In this document: positions 21,365 to 33,900 of the stretch, piece by piece
How the letters are laid out: each line of letters opens with the position of its first letter
Position numbering within the stretch: the stretch's first letter is position 1
Source of the DNA: Blasia pusilla
Taxonomy: Eukaryota; Marchantiophyta; Marchantiopsida; Blasiales
Reading direction: 5' to 3'
Assembly: GCA_050084515.1 (NCBI GenBank)
Contig: CM114274.1
Location: forward strand, 33,790,001-33,854,000
Length of the DNA stretch: 64,000 bases
Made by a program: the position numbers and the translations under genes
The notes under the pieces: generated by a model
Seen by the model: the letters and a program-made list of their open reading frames with translations, nothing else
What the model was told of the DNA's origin: nothing
The model's database searches: none

Positions 21365-24165
21365 ATCCGCTCATCCACAACTTCACCGATGCATCTCTGC
21401 CTGGACACACGGTCCTCAAGAATTGAATCTCGCCTGCGCGCTCGTTCAGTCGCCGCGTGACCCAAGGATGCTCACTAGCGCCCCACTCGAACTCGACCCA
21501 ACCCCGCGTGTCTGCTTTCGGTCTGGCGCGGAGGTTGTCCCTCTTCCTATCCCTCTCTGATGCACTCGTGAGGTATATCATAATTCTGCGAATGCGAACA
21601 TAGTGATGGAGATCATGTCCCTCGTAACGGGTGCGACACACGCTCTCCCTATTGATGATTCGAGGTGAGATCAGCGCCCAGTTTCATTCGGTCACTGTGT
21701 CCCGCTCCGGCAACATCTGTGCAGGGGAATGTAGTGTTATTATTTATGAACGCTCCCGAGTCCCGACTACATGCGAAGACACGCAACGCCACAGCTAAGA
21801 TCGGCCCGTGATCCCTCCTCCCCCAGATACGCCCTTCTGTAGCCCGACCCGAGGGTCTGATAGTCCAGCTCCTTGGCACAGCCCGGACCAGCCAACCATC
21901 CTCAATAGAAGCGAGGGACGCGAGTTACGCGACGTGAAAATATATACTCCCCTGTGCCCAGCAGACGAAGACAGCCAATCTTGGGGACATCTCCCATAGC
22001 AATTCCGGACATTTCTGGGGATCCCTGCAGCCAAGGCGGCCAAGCTATACTTTATCGTCCCCCTCCGCCATGATAAGCCTACAGTTCATAGCTCGCTGGC
22101 TGGCTGGCTGGCCGGCCTGACTGGATGGATGGGCGGAACAGGACGGCTTCAGGCGGAAGCCGATTGGCGATCGGTTTTGTCGATGCAGTGCACCTACCAT
22201 TGTCACCTGCGCGTCACTCTCACCCTCTGGTCGCGATATTTTCAACCGATCTCACGAGGAAGCCGTTCACGAATGGCCGGGCGCATGTGGCAGGGGTCAT
22301 GTCCCGAGTACCAATTATGGATCATGTCCCTTGCCCCTTTCTTCGGCGCGTCGAGAGAGTAGCGCTGTAGCATATCTCATCTCATTCCTCAAATCTATCT
22401 GTGCGAAGCTGATCAACCCCATGCAACGGGTGACGATTCTAGCCGGCATGTTTCTCTTCACTGTATACGTTGTATAGTACAATCCAGGTACCCCGCGCGA
22501 TCCAATACACCCCTTCAGTCCAGACAAGGTTTTTTCGCAAATATTAAATCCCGCTACTGTACTGTATTACTGCTATATGTATCGAATATTCCAAAGGTAG
22601 AGAGATATCTTGTTCTCCGACTTGCGTTCATCTTTAGATTTTTTTCAATTCCTACCGATATCCTTCGTTTCAGAATATCCTTAACAGGATCCATATGTAC
22701 GAGGCTTGAGACAGCATGACAAATGCACCTGTAGTAATCGACTGACGATTAAAATTGATGGAATCCGTGAAGTCTCGAGACTCTGATTCTCGAGTGGGTC
22801 ATGTGGCCCACATTCGTCAGCTTTAATTCTGAAGACCTTTCGGAAAATAACTTTGTTCAAAAAATCTTCTCTTCGCATCGTCGCAAGAAACTCGCGGATT
22901 CTAGCCATGGCGTTTCTTCGTACCTTTCGGGTTTCTTTTTCTCTCTCTCCTCTCTCTGAACGAACAAAGGACGCGGGTTCCAGGCTTCCAGCTGTGTTTC
23001 ATCTGCGAACGTTTCCCTCACATCTCTCAAATTTGGAGTGTAGCGAGAGCGCGCACGCTCGTGTCCTTACGCCGCACTTCCATTTAAGAGGATGTACTGC
23101 GCCAAAGTGATCCATTCCCACCGCTTCTACACGCCCCACGCCCCACGAGTCTGCAATTATGATGCATGCGAAAGCTTACTTTCACCGTCCTTTGGTGCGA
23201 CTTGGGAGTACACTTGTCGTTCCCTCTGCGTTTAGAGCATCTATTTGTCGTAACTTGTCAGCATCTGTCCGAACCTGTCACCGCCTTTGCAGAGCGCCTG
23301 AAAATTTTCGAGTAGACGCTTTCTGGAAAATCTAACCGATCAAAACTTATCGTAATTTTCGAGTCCCATAGTTTCTTTTAATCCTCGAGAAACATCGCAG
23401 TGAGAATCGACACGCTGACTTGGAAATCTGACAAAGTAGATCCCAAAGCTAAGCCCTCAAATCTCGAGTTTGCCTGCAAGTATCGGAAAAGTCTCTACAG
23501 GAAGTGACGAAGCCACGTTCTCGGAGTCGGTTCGGAGGTAACTTGGGATCCTCTGCGAATTGTCTTACGCAGCTCATCTGTGGCGCACCGTGCGAATTGT
23601 GTAACTTTCTTGTGGTGTAAGACCTCTTTCGAAACACCAACCAAATGGCAATTTCGCGAGTGGCATGCATGCATTTGAGACGGCATTACCACCACGAGGG
23701 CAAAAGCTATTACTCATGATGTCAACAGGCTGGTTCAGATTGTGTCCACTTCCGAGAGATTGAACCCACCTGTACATGATTGACGGACGGTGCTAGGGTG
23801 GCAGAAAGAAGAGAATTGAATATCAAGAAGCTGATCGGAGCAGGAACACTGTCCACAATTCTCACAAACATGGCAGAGAGTGTACTCAAAAAATGGATGG
23901 TGTCTAAAACATAAAAAGCTGCATCTTCTAGTGCTGCCCTTTCGACACACCGTTGAAAGCATAGCTGTACTGAAACCCCTACCAAACTGAGAGCTCTCTA
24001 CAGACCCCACAAAAATCAAGTTCCCGTCCTGTACAAGGCTAAGAAAGTGTTACCCCTACACATCAGTTTGACGGATCATCCCTACCATAAACTATAGTCA
24101 ACTCAAAGTGCTTGTAAATCCAATCCTCGCATGACCTTACTCATAAGAAAGCAAAGAGACCCAAT
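21365..24165. other. Intergenic: PIRL promoter side and downstream of the DUF212 gene
   Basis: Short ORFs (for example 21795-22043 and 22853-23110) overlap each other on both strands and show no domain. The right part (about 23700-24165) should contain the 3' UTR of the DUF212 gene. No promoter element could be assigned with confidence. Confidence 0.35.
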
Positions 24166-27100
24166 TCATATCCGATGTGAGCACAGGTACCCAACTATGA
24201 CGCCCAAAGCCGCTCCCGCAAACACTTGCAAGGGAGTGTGACCCAACAGCTCCTTCAGTTTCCTCTCACTGATAGGGTGCCCTTGGAACAGATCAGCCAC
24301 GATCATGTTTAAAACCTGCAAACCCCACACAGGAGAATCAGATCTGCCCTCTATTGTGAGCAGGAAGGAGCGAGCGAGGGAGGACGATATCAGCGCAATA
24401 CACCAACTTTTGTAAGACGGTGATGGATCATTTGGGTAGAAAGTGTCGTATGGGCTGTGATGGTTCCCGGACTTGAAGGAAGGCAGATTCTCTCTCGTTG
24501 ACAACATTGCTTGTCATGGCTCTACTTTCAGCTGTATCTCTTTTGGTTTATCATCTCATCTCTGCTGGACTAATCGGGCGGTAGGTGTCTGACAGTCTTC
24601 ACCTTCAATCGTGATCCGACTCAGGCCTTTGATTTCCTCTAAAATCTCCGTGAAATTAAAACTGGCCGATACCGAATGGTAACAAGTCTTCTCAATGCTG
24701 CTCTTTCCAAAAGACAGCGTTCACTGCAAGTAAATATCACGAAGTCGTGCGGTTCCCAGTTGGTGCTGTGACTCCAGGTGGTAAAAAGCCAAGCCTTTCG
24801 CCATACACAGACACTTGCGAACTCATTGGCAGCCAAAGAATTCATCGTCTGGTCCCGAGACTTGCCCATATATGGAGAAGCTTAAATGAGATTTGAGAAC
24901 TCGTGTTGGTAGTGGTGAAGCGTGCATGTCTACATGACTGCTGCACTCAATTGGAAAGTATCCTTTAGCTTGGCCACCATAGCCAAAGCACTTTCGGGAG
25001 TGAATGCGCAGACAACGGAATGATGGTCCATCAGTCCTCCTGCATCACAAATTTCTTTTTGAAGAGATACGATCCTATCCTAGACATGCCCTACCCTTCG
25101 GATTTCACCAGATTCCACATGGGAGAATCAGAGTCTGATGAGAAATTACCGTACAACATGGATTCTTAACGAAATGACCCAGTGCCCGTCTATCTCCACT
25201 AGGATAGTCCATTCCTTTTCGCGTTTCTTGATCTCACAGAGTACGAATGTGGTATGCTACTTGAGACAAAATTACAACGAACAGATTCCCTGAGAGCTGA
25301 TCCGCTGAAGTTTGGAAAGGAAACAGTATCTCACACTCTTCTGCTACGAGCGCTACATCAGATTCCAGGCCTCGACTCTGCTATACTGAATACGGAAGTA
25401 AGAAGGCTTTGGGTTAGCCTTGAAGAAATTTTGTAAAGACGTAGGACATGTGGTGGTATCCATAAGCGCAAGTCACGGTGTCTGACTATTTTTCACGGCT
25501 CAAACACTAACGTAGACCTAAATGCTTCATAGGTGTCCGAGATGCGAGATGTTACAAAAGTTCCCGGTATGAACAACACTCCAGTAACTCCTTTTCAAGC
25601 TAAGCGCCGAATCCGATTTTGCCTCATTCAGCCTGGAACCACGAGGGTTGGCAATTATAATTCACATAATCTATCCTCCAACCCTAGATAATCTGTGGAG
25701 TCAAGTTGAAAGTAGACGTTACCAATGCAGTCAAGCAGGCCCCAGGCGAGTTCGCCTTGATAATTGTCTACGTCTTTCCAACTCTCCGTTCTCCATGGAA
25801 GTTAAGTTCAAGGCAGATATTTCTGTTGAGCGAGAACCAAACCCAGTTTCAGAGTGCACCCCAAACTTCTGCTTATAGCGGCAGCAAGCTAGAGTATTGG
25901 TTCCCACTTCGAGCTGCCACCCATAGGAAACTCCTATAGTGGAAGGATTCCTCTGATGACGAAATGGAAGCTCACTCACTGACATGAGTTCTACACTCTT
26001 CTTGTTTCAGATTTCTAACTAGGCCAAGACCTTCCCAGACTAACCATGAAATGTCGTAGTCGGTTGAATTGGACGTCCTTAGAAGTGGAATGAATGACCA
26101 TTCCATCCATTGTATTTCTCTTGACAACTACACTAAAACGATCTCTTATCCTCGCACCACTGATCCGGGACATCACGTCCAACGTCACGAAGTTGTCACA
26201 GGCACAAGTTAAGACTTTTAGCTTTTGATCCCCTCTTCCGGGGCTAAGATCACACGAATTCAACTGCCATGGAGTTCCCAAGCAAAGTTGTTGACCGAAC
26301 AACACAGAAAAATAGAGCTCTCTGAAACTTCTCTCATGGTCTCCAAATCTTTCTAAGGTGCTAGTGCCTGAGAAGATTACTTACTTCAGCCTGCTTGCCA
26401 GCATGTCGTCGGACGCCGGCCGCATCGTACATGACAATCAAGGTGAACCCCAAGCACACTGGGAAAAGTGCATCACTGACTCCATGGCAAAGTGCAACAG
26501 AAGTGGTTAGCGCAAAGCATAGCGCAGAATGAGACGAAGGCATGCCTCCTGAACCCATCACCATTCGGAAGTCCCATTTGCGAACCACCACATAGTACGT
26601 AAACACTTTCATGACCTGGAAGACATCACATTCTAAGGCTCAGTGCCCAGCCATACAATCCACAATATGCAAATACCACGAGTTAAGTGAGAAAGTTAAT
26701 CTCTGGAACTTCCGCACATAAGTCTCCGAATTGAGCAAAAATTTGAACCCTGCGCGCTACATTCATTTCTGTTTGCTGTGATATCCTGGTAACAAAACTG
26801 CAAGGTTACACTTACTATAACATTCGATAACAACGTGCAAGCCACACGCAAGAAAGACGATCACAAGGACTGAATCTTAGAACCCCTACATGTTCATAAT
26901 TCGTTTAAAATCCTCTCGGCACCCGAAACCCTACAAGTTCTAGCTCAACCTCACGGTGTCCAAAACGAGGCAGTAACTGTCTGGCAGTGCTCGAGTTAAG
27001 CACCCCAGACGTTCTTCCAAGCTGAGATCACGAATCTTCGCATGACGGCTTGTGAACGGGCGGGGAGGTAGGAGAGAAGGCAGGTACGATATTCACCTGC

Positions 27101-27315
27101 GCAAGGGCCCAGGCGATAAGGCCAGACATGAATGTTGGGTTCGCCCGGAGCGTAGCGAGAACTGGCGTGATATGGTCTTTCGCCAGAGCAGTAGTGCTGA
27201 GAAGTGCCATGCTTAAACCTCCTTGCCGCATCAATCCCTGCTCCATCCCAGGCCTCCATGGCCCATTTCTTCTTGCAGCTTCGGAAAATTCATGCACAGC
27301 GGCTTCGTTCGCCAT
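24166..27315 (-). CDS. DUF212 / acid phosphatase-vanadium haloperoxidase-related membrane protein
   Basis: Three minus-strand exons, 27315-27097, 26615-26385 and 24315-24166, join in phase at GT-AG sites. They give about 199 residues, close to the usual size of plant DUF212 proteins with a short N-terminal extension. Hallmarks are the exon 2 sequence around GSGGMPSSHSALCFALTTS, then YDAAGVRRHAGKQAEVLN across the exon 2/3 junction, and GHTPLQVFAGAALG in exon 3. The PSSHS and GHTPLQV blocks resemble the histidine motifs of PAP2/haloperoxidase enzymes. Exon 1 supplies FMSGLIAWALAQ, a first membrane segment, and further hydrophobic segments follow. The activity is not established for this family. 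An alternative in-frame ATG lies 15 codons upstream at 27360, and the frame stays open to 27792, so a longer N-terminus is possible. Intron 2 is about 2.1 kb and intron 1 about 0.5 kb. Confidence 0.9.
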
Positions 27316-27360
27316 CTTCGTCTCTCCTTTCTCTTTTCTCCGAAGATTCTCATCAACCAT

Positions 27361-30300
27361 TAAGGAAACAATAAAAGAAGAAGCCTGAGAAAACACTAAA
27401 GCTAATGCAGCCCAGGGAAATATTGGAAGGGCTTGAGACCATTTCAGTCGTGGATTTTCTGGGTCCGCGAAGTAAGGATTCAGGACGCTCTGGCAAACAG
27501 GTAGCTCCGCTCTCACAATTCTCCTTTGTTGCAATACATTACGGCCAGCGCTTTCACCAAATTTGTTTCGACTCCAATTCCACCGTGAGCTAGAGCATGG
27601 CTGGAGGCTCAGCTTCGCCGACTCCTTAAAATTCTTATCGAGAGCTGTGATTCGCCCGCGACGAGTAATGCCCTGTTCGCGCTTCCAGGCCCTGCATCCT
27701 ACAGCCCCTCCTCGGTACCGCCTTGACAGGGGTCCGGTGCTAAGCTCAATATGTAAGTACACCGTCGACATATTCACAATTGTCGAATGCACCGAACCAA
27801 CATGGTCACAGAAGCCCTCCTGGCTATTCTTCGTTTCGAGGCATTGCCCTAAGTGTCCTCACCGCCTTCCCTTCCTCGTCGTAGATTTCGACTTCCTATA
27901 CAATTAAAACCCTCCACTCCAGAGCAACAAAGAAGATTCCACTTCAGTGCTTGTCTAAACTGACATTTCGGCCACTTTCGAACTCGGCCGCACGATGCTA
28001 CAAAGGCAGCGAGCAAGTTCACCACGACCAAGAAGGGCGTCACAAACCTCCACCTCCCTCACAACATCCTTCTCAGGTCAGGAGCGACATCTTGGACACA
28101 TCTACTGCCGATTGGTCCCAAAGCGCGGGTGGTTCTTGTACAAAGCCAGCTGGGCCCACAGACATCTACTAGTCAGTCCATCTGCAGGCACTCGTCCACC
28201 CCGCACTCGGAAAACACAGGGCCTGGAACCACAAGGATAGGTAAGGACCACACTACTCGCTGCTACATTAGAATTGTCGTGATTATGGTGGATGCGTGAA
28301 GGCTCTCGACATAGAAGGGGATGGGCAAACCCGTCGTGACAGCAGCACAAGACTGTGGAAGGGGCAGGCTTAGTAGGCGAGCAATTCTCGCTCATCATCC
28401 GGCAGGGGCCCACACAATCGGGTACAGGGGAAAAGCGCACAGGAGGGTTAATGAAAAGGGGGGATTTCCGGAGGAAGTGATAGAATCCACATCTCACCAT
28501 ACGACTTATTCGAGCCAATGGCTCCATATCCTCCACGTCAGAACGCACATATCTCCTGCGAGAAACAGAGCGAGAGCAGGCGTCGCACCTGCCTAGTAAG
28601 TATATCTCAAGCATATGCCCTGGACATTTCTCCATGCGTCCGACATTTCGAGTGCGGCACAGTATCTCTGGCGAAGCTCCGGAATATGCCACTCCAGACG
28701 TTCCACGCGCGCTCCCGACCGTGAGCTTTATAAATGCACGCGGAGGAGTGCGGGCCTTCGTCTTGACCGACGAACGATTGGGCGACGAACATGATACAGG
28801 CACGTCCGGCCACAGGTGTCCCGCGAATTCCGTCCATCAATCTTTGGTGTAACTTGTTGGCGTCGGATCCCCATGGTGGAGCTGTAATCCCTCTTCACCT
28901 TCAATTGCAACTATGTCCTATTAAACACTCGTGTTGGTCGACAACTCGGTACTTTCCTACAATTGTGGGATGTAGGATGAACGAATGGCCCAAAGCTCTT
29001 GTTGCCTCCGTGTGAATGCTCTCCACGCACACACCTTCACCTCATGGAAAAGTCGCCGCGAATTCTATTGTCAATACTCTTCTGCTTTTAACGTAATTCA
29101 ATGCTTATTTGACTGAACACATAGGAGGACAAGTTGGATTCTCTTCAGAAAGTATCCTGCAAGAAAAGAGTTTAACATACCCATGATACTCGAACTCATA
29201 ACTCACATGTTTGACAAGGTCAGACTCGTCAGCAAACCCTAGGGTTCATGATTCAAACCTTGTATCCCCGGAATAGTAGACTTCCATCTCGCACATACCT
29301 GGTGACTGATCAGGCAGGAGGAGCTCGAAGAGAAACGACAGTGTTGGTGGAGCAGATCAAGATCCCGCTTCGGCGATTGAGGAGCATACTCGTCGACAAA
29401 TAAATAGCTGACAAATTACCAGCCAGTCCTAAAATCCCACTCACCAGTACTTTCATGGGTATGAAAAAGCTCCGGACGACACGAGTGGTGGGTTCCATTC
29501 CAAACTTTCCAGTACCCAATCTCAAGTGGTAAGACTCTGCCTTCAGAATTCAAGAATACATAATGGAATATCAATCCAAAGGGAAAGACCAGACATACGG
29601 TTCTCAAAATGTTCCACTGATCCCATCTCGGTCTACCTCGGCTGTCCATGAGAGGAGAATCACTGCTGCAGGATGATAAGAATACACCCCAAATGTTGAC
29701 TGGTTGGTTCCTTGTTGGTTGTAGTATTTTGGTCACTCGTTCCACGTCTTGCCATGACAAAGTCCTGTTCAGCCAGAATTTGGCTTATCCAGAATCGCAG
29801 GTAACATGGCGACAGAGCGAAATATCATAGCAGGTGATTGCTTCCAAACACAGGGAAAAGCCTTCAAATCAGACAAAGTAATGCTAAGAGACTGCTCGTT
29901 AAGTAATGCCCGTCCTAGCCTTGCGACCATAGCCCACGCCCTGGTTGGTGGGTGCTAGAGGAAGAAGTGAAAGCACACCATGAGAGAGGAGGGGGACAGT
30001 CTCAAAAAGGCAGCCCAGGGCTTCAAAATTTCAACCAGGAAGCTCTTTACAACACTGTCTACTTTACCAGATTAGGATCCCCAAGACCCATTCCTTACCA
30101 GTACAGCAGCTTTGGGCAGTGAATTTAGGCTGCTGCATTTGCTGGACAGTTGTGTTACCATCTTAGCAATATCAGTGTACACTGTTGCTGTGTTCTGAAT
30201 CTTGTGCAGCAGACCAGGTCGTGACTAGAGGTTTCATACCCATCATCACACAAGGTGCAGGAGTTTAGTTGCTTAGGTACTGATAAGAGAGAAGCTACAA

Positions 30301-30991
30301 GGGGTAACCTCAACTTCTACGTGAGCGAAACATTGGCCTTTACAATACAGACCTTTACACAACATTCAATCCCAATTTCCCTGGGAAAGGGCCTGTCTAT
30401 CAAAAATTTACACATGCTCCAGAACCTGACAGGGCATCTAGAAAGTAACCTTTCCTCCTCTTCTCAACCACCTGACTACACTCGCGGTGATAATCTTAAG
30501 GAATTTTATGAGTTCCTCTTGACAAACCATTCCTGTGGTCCTTTATCATGTGTATCCTCAATAGCCACATCCGATGCGACACTTATGACACTGCCCCTTG
30601 CAGGCCTGCTATGTGTCGACGGTTAACGCATACTCCAGTGCAGTTGATCAAGATAAACTACGACACACAGGATTAAAACTGCTCTGAGCTACGTCCGTCC
30701 TTGCCTCTTGTCGCTCAACTGAATTGAAAGGTGGTGCCACTCCAATTGGATTACCCCTCAGTGATAGTAAAGACCGTCAATAGGTTTGCACTATCTCGCT
30801 TTGTAATCAGTTGTCAGGGCAAGGCAACACCTCGATCAATCTTTGCATCATCATTGGTAGGAATAGGACCTTTGAAGCACCATGATAACTCATTAAGTGC
30901 GCCCTTCAGAGTACCAAAAATGACATCTGAGCAACAGACTTATTGTCATTTTTGTCAAGGGTCAACTGTGTAGGGGAGAGAAAATAGAAGA
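27361..30991. other. Intergenic between the DUF212 and SMU1 genes
   Basis: No family was recognised. The longest frame (28102-28803, minus, 233 codons) is cysteine-, arginine- and serine-rich without domain features and is overlapped by plus-strand ORFs, so it is not called as a gene. Minus-strand ORFs at 29310-29760 contain one hydrophobic stretch (VCLVFPFGLIFHYVFL) but no recognisable family. The segment next to 30992 should hold the SMU1 3' UTR. Confidence 0.35.
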
Positions 30992-33900
30992 TCAAGGCTT
31001 CCACAGCTTCATGGTGTTGTCATCACTGTATGTAACTAACAAGTTTCTGTGTGGGTGATGAGTAACGCCAATGATGTCCTTGTCATGGGCCTGCACCAGC
31101 ACGGTTCATTTGAGACACCTGTAAGCAAGATGCTACTGTGCCTTACCTAGCAAGTCTAAAACACATCTAGTTCTGCCCATATTACCTGAATTTTAAGTGC
31201 AGATCTTTTTCATCATAAAATCAGATCTGCACAGAATTCACAAAATCTTCCAAAAAACCTGTACAAGAAAAGAGGGACTGAGTAATCCCAACCTTCATCA
31301 AATGCTCTAGCTTGCCTGATTGATGACTGAAGCAGTAAATATTTCTGCAGGAAAAGGACAAACGCATGAGGCTTATGTTCACTTGCAACTCTAGTTACTG
31401 GCTCAAACGACCACTTCCATCAGACTCACGTTTTAGACTAGCTGGAGAAAATATTTGCAAGTCTCAACTCGTTAGTATGAAAACAATCATAGACTTCCAG
31501 GTGCAACAGAGAATGGGCACTAATAGACAAAAAGACTTGGGTGATACCTGTCTTCCCCAACGCAGTAAATCCAGTCTCCTTTAGGGGATATGCATGCACT
31601 GACAAAGTCTCCACCTTCTCTTTTACCAGAAGAAAAACTTTTCACAACCTATGCACCAATCCCACCCAACCAATCATCAGAAATTTCTGATACTGGCTCA
31701 TTTGTATTCTGCAGGTACTTGCACAGTTCTAAGTAGGCATCCATATAAAAGACTGGCGAATAAAAATAGAAGATCACATATCAACTAGGACTCCACAGTC
31801 AAAATTCAGTCAAGATCTCTTTCCTTCCAGACATTGCCTCCTTGTACAAGTGAATATGAAAAAGTTTGGCCATTACCCAAGGACAACCGTGCAATTGACC
31901 ACAATAAAGAGAACAGAAGAAAGAAACAGAAAGCGTCATAAACAGTTCAGGCACATATAAAAACCTGTCCTTGGAGCGTCATAACATATATGGAGGACAA
32001 CGTGCAATTGACCACAATAAAGAGAACAGAAGAAACGAAACAGCACACAAACTACTATCTGCTCCATGTTCTTGGGAAACAGATGTACAGAGTTTACAGA
32101 TGCATCACCACCCTGTAGAAATGCATCATCCATCACATGAATCTGAGAGCAACCATTGCTGAGTCTACAGGAGTCAACCCGCTTTAGTTGCAAACACTAT
32201 CAAACAGGAAATGTCCAAATCTAGAAAGGTATTCTAGGTCAACGTTCAAGCAACAACAATCTCTTACTCTGAGAGGAGGAGGTGGTTTGAAAGTCTGCAG
32301 ACACTCTGTAGTCTTCACATCCCAAACCTGCAGATGTGGATCAAAATAAGAGGAGCAACATGCATGACACTGTGAAATTGAAATTATGGAATTCATGAGA
32401 GCAAGACTTTGAAATGGTAATTGAGAAAACATCAACTACAAGTAGAAATGGTACTGAACACCTAAGAACTCACCTTGACAGTGCCATCACTGGAACCAGT
32501 GATAACTCTGCCTCCCTCACTGGTAAATATTGCATCATTAACATAAGATGTATGGCCACGAAACTCCTTCAACATCTTCCCTGACTTTAGTCCATGTATT
32601 CTGTTCACAAGTGCACATGCCAAGACAAGTGCTTCTTAGAGAATGTCAAGTGTTTGTTGTCTCAGGACCACTATTGAAGCTTTGTTCCTATATACCAATC
32701 AGGCACTGTATCAACGTTCAGAGTAGTTAGAAGAGGATTAAATCTTGTTAGTTCTGTTAGGAGTTCACTGTTCTTTACTCAACAACATTTCTACCACATT
32801 TGCCACAATTGGATCAATTGAAATAGATCTAGGTACGACTTAGAAAACATTCAGAGCCAGCCTATCAGTCAACGTTAAGTTTGATGATCACACTGGGGGA
32901 TGACTCCTTTCAAGTGGCAAAGACTAAAACTCAATTAAAACCTTACAAACAGTCAGAAAATATTAATTTTTTACAGAATTTCACACCTCCACAGTTCCAA
33001 CTGCACATATGCAAGGAAGCTTCTGAATCATTGGACTGACCTAGCAGTTCCATCGAAAGAAGTGCTTAATATCTGGGTGCCATCCCTTGAGAAAGATAAG
33101 CTTGTCACACCCTTTCCATGGGCCCTTTCAAAACGGCGCAGGCACTGCCCAGTCCTTATTCTCCACACCTGAGCATAACAGGGTACCACCTCACTGCTGA
33201 TTCATCGATGCTAGCATGACCTTAACAAAAAAACACTATCAAACTTCAAGAAGAGAAACGTCCTTCATTGCGGATTTCTGGGATAACATGCCTTGATCTT
33301 TCCATCTTGAGATCCCGATGCAATCATTTCAGAGTCCCTGCTGAATCTGATGCTGAGCACAGCATCATCATGCATCATAAACGCATCCTGATATCACAGC
33401 CCAAGCCACAATGGACTCAGTCTTCCAACATTATACAGAAAACTATCACTTCCTAGGTGAGACGAGAACTAACCAAAGCACTGTGTTTGCCGGAAAAACG
33501 CTAAGAAGCTAGCAACAATCAGAGGAGTAATCAATGTTGAACAGACACCGTATTTTGACCAACTGTCAGAGAGTATCCTCAAACAAAATCATCCTAGATG
33601 TATACATACAGACACATTCAGACATTGCTGAGGCAACTGCAAAAGTTTCTGAATCTTATGACCCTAAAAAAATGGCACCGTGACAACCAAGTAAGAATCA
33701 CATACATCTGCTTGATACTGTAGATCTTTCTTTAGCTTCCCACTGATATAGTCCCACACCTGGATATCTCAAGACCATCACATTCCAGTGCAATAAGGAG
33801 TATGAATGGCACTGGCAAGATTACAATTGAACTACGTCTACCCTATCATTCTAACAGATATATAACACATATAACTAAGCAAATATCCCGAGTTTTACAG

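Noticed and set aside
28102-28803. 233-codon minus-strand ORF as a gene
   Set aside because: There is no domain and no compositional bias typical of conserved protein, opposing ORFs overlap it, and there is no intron or neighbour support.
29180-29260. Possible tRNA-like T-loop words
   Set aside because: Only isolated GGTTCAT/GATTCAAAC-like words are present; no full cloverleaf could be drawn.
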